Shown here: in pieces, positions 56,857-64,000 of the stretch | How the letters are laid out: each line of letters opens with the position of its first letter | Numbering within the stretch: the stretch's first letter is position 1 | NCBI GenBank assembly: GCA_963920575.1 | Contig: OY986972.1 | Coordinates: 21,798,083 to 21,862,082 of the forward strand | DNA: 64,000 nucleotides | Source: Narthecium ossifragum | Taxonomy: Eukaryota > Streptophyta > Magnoliopsida > Dioscoreales > Nartheciaceae | Direction: 5' to 3' | Made by a program: the position numbers and the translations under genes | Notes under the pieces: model-generated | Told to the model about the DNA's origin: nothing | What the model saw: the letters and a program-made list of their open reading frames with translations, nothing else | Database searches by the model: none

Positions 56857-57102
56857 AAAAGGTGAAAGAGAGTCTCCCTGACGGAGACCCCGCTGGGTAT
56901 AACTTGCCCCAAAATACAGTCATTAATAATAAAGAAAAACCTAGGGGTGATTACACATTTTAATACCTAGCTGATCCAAAGCGAAGGAAACTCCTTTCAA
57001 CACCTCTATTCAAACCGAGTACGAAGGAGTTGAATCTTAACACGCTCATGATTTTGACTATTTTGACTCTACCGATCAACGACTAGATTTCATCGTCAAC
57101 AG

Positions 57103-57873
57103 AATCTCATATACATAAATGAGTTGATATCACACATCATCACTCAATCATCTAAATACATTTCCATTCGAAGAAAACAACACAAAAAAAGCTAGTGGGC
57201 CCCGGCCTCCCGGCCCCCACCCAGCTATCTCTCTCTCCTCAATAACCATAACCTTGGTTTGAATTTACGTGTAACCCGTTCGCCACGTGTGTGTACGTGC
57301 GCGTTATAGATATGTACGTCTGAGACAAGAAGAGACAATTCGCCTTATAAAATAGATAACCATAAGCCCCTGGTCTCTCGCTATTTACATGTGTTTCCTT
57401 CAGTCAAACAACATTTTCACTTGAAGTCCTTGATTTATCAACTCAATGATGATTACTGATATAACATAATATCAGGGTATTATCCGGTGAAGGCCCTGAT
57501 TAATAAGAAAACCGTCTCTGGTGCAGAAATATGCTAAGAAAATGGATCAACTCTGAGTCTGGTAGAACCCAAGTGTTCCATGAACTTATGCTAGAGCCGG
57601 AAGAAAACAGTAAGGGCATGGATTATAGCCACAGTATTGATGAAAAAATGATCCTAAAAGGATGTTAGGGTTTCAGAAAATCCAACTTAGACAACACAAG
57701 CCAACACTGCATGTCACACTTCACTGGCTTCACAGTGGAAGAAAACATATTCAACTCTAAGAAATTGGGAGTCAAAATTTTGATATAAGATTCCCTTGAA
57801 AACAAGTAAATTAGACATAATGATCAAAACTGATGAGGAATGATACAGAGGAGGCAATGTGACATTACAAAGG
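57103..57873. other. 3' flank of UTP6, intergenic
   Basis: The proximal part (about 57550-57873) is likely the 3' UTR of the minus-strand UTP6 gene. The rest is AT-rich without recognised features. Confidence 0.5.
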
Positions 57874-60800
57874 CTACAAATTAACCAACACAGTGCTATC
57901 CTTGAGAACTTTTCTAGCACGCCAGTAGACAGCATGAGCTGTTTCAGATGTTCCAACCTACAAAAGTGCAAAAAAATATGTCAGAATCTGGAAAAGTGCA
58001 TGAAGAATAGCAAATACTATTATCAGAAAGCAACTTAAAAGTGATGACTCGTAATTTATGATCAAGTTTGAACACCTTTAACTCAATTTCATAGTAATCC
58101 TTCCATAACTCTCTAACTTGGCTATATACTCCAATGGCTGATTCAAACAGCTTGCGAGCATTTACAACACCATCGCCATCTCCAGCAAATGCAAGGTTTG
58201 ACTCCAGCTCTATGCAGTACCTGAAGAATGCCAAGCTCGGACGGGGCAAAGAAAGAAATCTGCAAGAAAATGAAAGCCAGTGGAGCAATGAAAAAGCCTG
58301 GAACATTGCAGGAAAACTCAAATAGAACATAATGCATCATAAGTATATTCCAGATTTTTTATGATGTGATGTATAGAGGTAAGGTGCTCCTATAGCTTGA
58401 GACGAATTTGGAACGCCAACTCACTGACAAGGAGTTGCAAAATCAGCAACCACCAGAAGTGTCAAGTGGTAGACATTATTCTAACCATAACCAAGCCATG
58501 GTGGCCCCTAACTATTCAGTGTTATCTCACCAAATCTTACTTTGTCAAATGACTCCAACTAAAACTTTACATCTACATCGTACCTAGAACAGACAGACAT
58601 CAATAAGGATGACCGATCAATGTTCAAAGAATTCCTAGCAAGAAGAATGAGAACAGACAAAGTGACAGTATTTACTGGATTTTAGAAAAGTGACTCGCAC
58701 TACAAACTGGAATAGTTTCATGATTTTCAAGATTGATATAAATCCAAATTATGATGAAAACAAATTGAAGAGGACCCTGCTGGTGTTGTTTGATTAGGAT
58801 TAGCAGTGGAAAATGTAGATAAACAGCAACTCGCAATAATATGACGTGCAGGAAAAACAAATATCATGGAGCCATAATCCAAATGGTTAATTAATGTAAT
58901 TAAGATAATCACTGTCCGATGAAGCAATGAAAAATAATGGTACGATAACTTGCCTTTTGTGTATTGATATGCATATATTTCCTCCATACGTTTGTGCACA
59001 CCAATCAAATGAATGTTAAAGTTGACATGAAATAGAAGGAATGGGCTAAGACACAGAGCAACTACATGAGACTCATTTTTTAATCACATACAAGATACAT
59101 ATTCAGACACTTGGAACAAATTTTAGAAAGACTCGAGAATCTGCCTCTAAAGAAACAAAATAAGACTACCATAGCAAGAGTAAGCTTTAGTACGAATCAC
59201 TTCTCTTAGCATCGATTGCCTGTAACCTTCAAGGCAGAACACCACCAAGCAATCATGACAGCATTTCAAATGAAGGGTGTAAATACATTTTTATTGCATC
59301 TTTCATAGAATTTTCGAGTCAAACATAATCACATTGGTATGACGTACAAGGACCGAAGATTGCAAGCCAAAAAATGTGGTTATTTACTGGGATCGATAGG
59401 AAATATTAGATGAGTAGGCCAAAACAAGGTTCGGGTTAGGCTTTTCAGTAAGAATAAGAGCTATAAAAAAATAGCATGTTTGTATTCTAAAACTAGGCAC
59501 AGCACAAAAGAGATGATGTCAGGGAAAATACTCTACATAATGTGGTTTACAAACCAGAAATTTGGATCATACCGCTTATACATAACTCTTGCATGCTTCA
59601 GCCCATCTGTCTGAAGAACCCAGCTGACAACAGCCGAAGCAATGGAATTGCCACTGTCGCTACCACTAGCTTTGGCTAATGCCCCTATTAAGATTTTCAC
59701 AAGCTTTTGAAAATGCCTTTTCTTATTTGAACAAATCTTAATGGCCTGCAACAGAACATGATCGGCAAACAAAAAAACATATCACATTGTTACAGTCAAG
59801 AAAATTCGCAAGGAAAATGACATTAGATACGAACATTAAACATGCTTCTTCTTACTAAATCTGTGCTGAACAATTGAACACTGGTTGGTTTCAAACAAGA
59901 CATTAAAACTACTTTAGTAAACACATAGTATTACATACATTCTCACAGAGAAATATCGTTGCTGAATGGAACAATATGCACAATTAGCTTCAATTTTCTG
60001 TGTTTTTTCAGTTTTACTTCATGCATACATTTTAGACATTGATCGATGTTTCTGATTGCTTTATGCAGAATTTTTATCTGCTTAATGAGCACTTGTTGTC
60101 TACATGCACACTTTGATTGAATTTCATGCATTTTTATTTGGACTTTTTACATTGCAATTTGATTTTTAATGCAGATTTTGCAAAGCAAGAAAAAAAGAAG
60201 CGGATATTGGATTAGAAGAAATAGCAAATAAAGAAATGAAAGAAGCTAAGGAAGTGCACTAAAATTTGCGGTGAGTCGAAGTTTCCTGAAGTTGTTGGAG
60301 GATATGGTCACTTTTGGTCATCCTTATGCTTACTATAACACCAATAGCGGATGTAGGACAGTGGACTGTTACACGATGGTGGGCTCCAGCTTTCCAAGGA
60401 GACACCTAAAGTCATTTTGATTTTCTATACACGACCAGCTCTAGCAGCAATAGCATGTCAACTAAACACACTGGTTCCAGCTATTACTTCGCATATACAT
60501 CTTAATCTTAGCTGAAAAGACTGAAACCAAGTACTCGGAACAGTCAATTGTTTATGATTTATCATTTTCAAACCCTGGAATTATGCTTTAGCAGAAATAG
60601 ACAATGCTTCTGTTAATATTAAGCCTATTACCATTGTTTTGATAGGATGTACATTTCATAGAAGATGACATGGAAAGTAAAATATCACATGAGCAACTAT
60701 GCCGGCTATAATTATATAATCATATCTCCTAAACCTCCAGAGATATCATGGCTTGTCAATGCCTAACATAAATTTATGCTTCGATAATACAAAACATTAA

Positions 60801-63323
60801 GAACTCTTCTGATGTACTTAATTGAAATAAGCCAGTCCATTTCAGGCTGCCTATTCGTAATAGCCATCAAAAGACAAGAAAGATCAGATGATGACACTGC
60901 ATATAGGCAATTTTTTGTTCTGAATTCATTTACACAATGTTTGTAAATGACAATTTGATATGTACATCTGACAAGGCACATTACAAAGATGAGTGAGCAA
61001 CATACCATAAGCCACAAGTATTCCGCTTCTTCAATGGATGATCTACTTAAAACATTTCCAAGGAGTTCAAGAACGGAATGAATGTCGTCCTCATTAAAGG
61101 GAGGATATTTATTTGTCAGCCATTTCATCTCTATTGTCGCCCAAAGAATCCACACTTTTGGAGCCTCCGAAAGCTTGCCACGGCAAAGTTTTTCTGCCAA
61201 AGTCCTAGCTTCATCTATTCTCCCAATGCGCAAGTAGTACTTTATGTAATCATGAGCAAGATCCTCACTGAGGCATCCACACAATTCAGCTTTATCATAT
61301 ACTTCCAATACATTTGAGGCCAACTCCGCAGCGCCAAACTTCATATTACTGATCATTGGACCAGAAGACTCTCCATCAGGAAGCATTATATCAGACCAAA
61401 ACTTCAAGTAAAGGGAAAACATCTTGACAGAAGGAAAGATTTTCACAGCTTCCTCATAAACCTAGAGAACATGCACAATGCTGTAAGAACACAAGTTTTC
61501 CTTCCATATATAGCAGAGAACCTTATTTTCAGGCACAAATAGTCACAAAAATGCCAGAAAGGATAACAAACTTTGAGATTTAGTATAACTCAGTCTTGCT
61601 GCAATGGGAGCATAAGACAGACAAAATATGGACCATAAGAAATGAATCTGGGTGGATGTAAGCAGTATTTCAGTGCATCAAAATCTTAACGGATGCTAAA
61701 ATATACATCCCTTGATGAATGAATTTCAGCAATAAAAGTGAATAAGTGGAGTATAAGAATATCAATCTGCCTCATGTAAAATAAAGATATTAGTGCATCA
61801 TCAAGGTAAATGACTAAATCAAATTTCACAGTGGAAGAAAGGAGGCACAGACTGATGAAAACATGTCACAGACACAGAGCATCAGTGAGGATCTAAGAGT
61901 TAATGCAGTTCAAGAGAAATCACCATTGCATTTTAATGTCCTACAGTAACAATAATACAAGATGCAGAAAAAAGTAATTCACTCATGATTGAGCTAAATA
62001 CAAATCTTGAAATATTTGATAAGCAAGAGAAATCGCCATTGCATTTTAATGTCCTACAGTAACTATAATACAAGATGCAGAAAAAAGTAATTCACTCATG
62101 ATTGAGCTAAATACAAATCTTGAAATATTTGATAAGCAAGAAAATGAAAATGGCTATTATATGTGAACAAAAACATGTGGACAATACATTTAAGATGGAA
62201 AACAGCATGTCATTGGTGGACTAAATATGACTTCGATGGGACACGTAAATTTTTTTGAGATCTTATCCAAAGTGTAAAAAACACCAATGTGGTCCACTTT
62301 TGGAATTGAATAGAATTATTTATGCAAGCTTGCTCACGATGAATACTGGAGGGTAACACTTTTCTTAGAAACTATGCCAAGAGACCTCTCAGTTAACAGT
62401 GTAGGTCCCAGCTTTCTACACCTAAAGGCGTGAATAACATTCTGATATTCATGCCATTTTTTGGTGTAATAGTAACAAGAAAAGGCTTCTCATGACTATA
62501 CTAATTTTGTGCCCGACAATGGTGTATAAAATTAGCTCGACAAGAGCTTAACAAAACAACAACTGAAAAAGTTATGAAAAATCAATAGCTTGTATCCTTG
62601 AAGAAGCATGAAACCCCAAATAAATACTTGGAGGAAATGAGATACAACATTATACAGTGTGAAATTTACCCCAGCCGCTTTGATTAGCTTGGCAAAAGCA
62701 TCTTCTCTTGCTAAATTATTGTCTTTTTGAGCATCAGCAATCTGAAGTCTTGCCGACCAATCCCAATATTTCACATCATTCGAGAAATCTTCCTTAAGAC
62801 CATCCAGAACCTCCTCCTTAAGTTTGTCAGAATGAGCAAGGTCAACTTCATCTAATATCTCCAAGAATCGTTTCCGCAAGCTCATGCTTGAAGGTATAGC
62901 CTCTATTGCTCCATGATATATAGTTTGAAGAACCTTTGAACCTTGCTGCCAGAATATACCCTCTCTCTTCTCCAAAGAACCTTCTTGCAGACTTCGTTCA
63001 ATTGTATCCTCTCTCTCATCACTTAGTGACATAAATAAATCCTTGTTATCTTCTTTCCACTGCTTCCTCTCCCCACCATCCTGTGGCAATGTCCTAACGT
63101 CTTCTCCAAGAGCAAGTTTTCTAGCTTTTAGCTTGTTAAGATAAGTGAGCTCCATCCGAAGATACTCAATCCAAAGATCTTCTGATTGAGGGCAATTCCT
63201 AAGTCCACTCTGCATAAGAGCACGGGCAGCAGCAACATTTAAGTTTTGGTTGAACTCCCAAGCTGCAGCATAGATCCACAATCCAGGAACCTTGGGATGA
63301 AACCTAATTGCCTGAGCAAGCAC
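57874..63323 (-). CDS. UTP6: U3 small nucleolar RNA-associated protein 6 (UTP6), C-terminal part
   Basis: Minus-strand exons: 63323-62670, 61461-61006, 59745-59573, 58259-58076 and 57957-57874. Phases 0, 0, 2 and 0 join to 516 aa plus stop. Upstream exons lie past the right edge. Sequence: VLAQAIRFHPKVPGLWIYAA.., NLNVAAARALMQSGLRNCPQ, SEDLWIEYLRMELTYLNKLK, then after the first splice VYEEAVKIFPSVKMFSLYLK, and at the end GVYSQVRELWKDYYEIELKV and WRARKVLKDSTVLVNL. The HAT (half-a-TPR) repeats with conserved LW.Y/WIEYLRME are those of UTP6. The protein is part of the UTP-B subcomplex of the nucleolar small-subunit processome, needed for early 18S rRNA cleavages. About 120-150 N-terminal residues are missing from the window. 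All visible splice sites are GT..AG and the frame is intact. Confidence 0.92.
61911..62136. repeat. 113-bp tandem duplication in a UTP6 intron
   Basis: 61911-62023 and 62024-62136 are almost identical (start CAAGAGAAATC(A/G)CCATTGC, end TTGATAAG), within the first visible intron (62669-61462). Very few differences suggest a recent event. Confidence 0.93.
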
Positions 63324-64000
63324 CTGTAAGCATCCAAAGTCAAAAGCTGAACGGCCGCAATTAACTAAAAAGAGCTTCAATGATATAAGCAGCATTGCAA
63401 AATCAAGCCAACCAACCAAATACAAGTGAAATCAAATGATCTTAGGATGACCAATTTCCTATGACTATTAGATATAGATTGCAATTTGTAAGTTCATTGC
63501 TCAAGCACCAAGCAAACCTAGTCTTCCAAATGAAAACACAGGAAACTCATATTGTGGAATGAGTGCATAGGTGACTAAAAGAACAACTAGATATTTTATA
63601 TGGGATGAATAGGTTTCCACCAAGTTACAAAATACCACCCAGTATTCATATTTCCACCGAATTGAACAAGGAAAACCCCGCATACAAAAACACTAATAAC
63701 ATGATAATAGCTCAGGCAGCTAAAAAGCTATTCATTGAGTTGAAGCAACAAACTTCGGCATATCAATATTGTAAGTTAACACGCTAAGGATTACAAAGTC
63801 AAATACATGTTCCTTTACAGGATTCATAGAGATTTGACATTTTTAACTTTTGTGCTAATGGAAACCTTTCAAAAGCATTCTATGCCGAAAAATAAACCAT
63901 AGCTGAAAACAAAACCAGCTTGCAATTCCTTGAAAAAGTTATCAATTTGAAGGCAAATCCTTCAAATCTTTGCTCACTATGAATTAAACCCAATAACCTC
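63324..64000 (-). other. UTP6 intron running to the window edge
   Basis: The exon at 63323 is preceded by an acceptor (CTTACAG). No exon matching the UTP6 N terminus is seen between 63326 and 64000, so this is intron at least up to the edge. Confidence 0.75.

Larger units (their letters stand above)
54777..57010 (-). mobile_element. L1-like LINE with RT, zinc-knuckle and RNase H parts, 15-bp TSD
   Basis: Body 54792-56995 on the minus strand. Its poly(A) is the T-run at 54791-54801. TSD TTCAACACCTCTATT occurs at 54777-54791 and 56996-57010. The empty site is visible in copy A of the LTR-like repeat (about 7050). In coding order: the C-terminal half of reverse transcriptase (56856-56104, with HLFHVDDCLVI at the catalytic DD motif and LWRYLGVPI), a zf-RVT zinc-binding segment (CPRCGKELETLYHLFFSC, about 55680-55620), and RNase H (55275-54832, with FSEGGRATDVLEGELAGMER, ELDSLDLVLL, HIPREENEIVDRLAREG). 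Frames are broken between these, and the endonuclease and ORF1 are missing. Confidence 0.92.
53715..57102 (+). repeat. LTR-like repeat, copy B, split by a LINE
   Basis: 53715-54791 and 57011-57102 together correspond to the repeat at 6995-8253 in opposite orientation. It starts TGTCTTAAAGTCATTTGGG and ends CATCGTCAACA. A TATA-like ACTATAAAATGCATG near 54434 and the TG..CA limits fit an LTR. No coding domain belongs to it. Confidence 0.6.

Overview
The window is nuclear DNA of a flowering plant. It has spliced genes with GT..AG introns, an SKU5-like multicopper-oxidase relative, glycine-rich cell-wall proteins, F-box debris, plant-type L1-like LINEs carrying an RNase H domain, and many Mutator-like (MULE), hAT-like and other inverted-repeat elements. 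A monocot is possible, but I cannot fix the taxon from the sequence. The DNA between genes is mostly AT-rich and consists largely of nested transposons.

Genes, left to right. (1) 13613-17078 (+): an 8-exon, 547-aa SKU5-similar / L-ascorbate-oxidase-like secreted protein. (2) 24476-32176 (+): a 13-exon, 712-aa Rab3GAP catalytic subunit with five 22-residue charged repeats near its C terminus. (3) 32680-33220 (-): a 2-exon, 147-aa protein with a transit-peptide-like N terminus and one membrane segment, convergent with the Rab3GAP gene. (4) 34788-35244 (-): an apparently intact 2-exon, 116-aa GRF-type zinc-finger protein inside a MULE. (5, 6) 39874-40365 and 47383-48618 (both -): two secreted glycine-rich cell-wall proteins in a region of segmental duplication. 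(7) 57874-63323 (-): the C-terminal 516 residues of UTP6, a U3 snoRNP / small-subunit processome protein, whose 5' end lies beyond the right edge.

Mobile-element layout. 3871-4679 is a near-perfect inverted duplication (about 385-bp arms, 38-nt loop) of an F-box FBA-domain gene fragment. 5385-6630 is a LINE with a 20-bp target-site duplication (TSD). 6995-8253 and 53715-57102 are two copies of one LTR-like repeat, the second split by a 2.2-kb LINE. 17755-18718 is a MULE-type foldback element with a perfect 9-bp TSD and a polypyrimidine/polypurine interior, apparently nested in a larger MULE. 33442-35791 is a MULE with about 438-bp terminal inverted repeats (TIRs) and a perfect 9-bp TSD, sitting in the loop of an older inverted repeat. 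37931-38473, 50140-51242 and 52303-53123 are hAT-like elements; the second carries exon pieces of a host beta-N-acetylhexosaminidase gene. Several 5'-truncated LINEs retain only the RNase H end and poly(A).

The host genes are functionally unrelated housekeeping or cell-wall genes and form no pathway. The most notable points are the F-box hairpin locus, the gene-carrying MULE nested in a hairpin, and the hAT-like element with captured hexosaminidase exons. Exon boundaries were read by hand from splice consensus and reading phase. No database search or alignment program was used.
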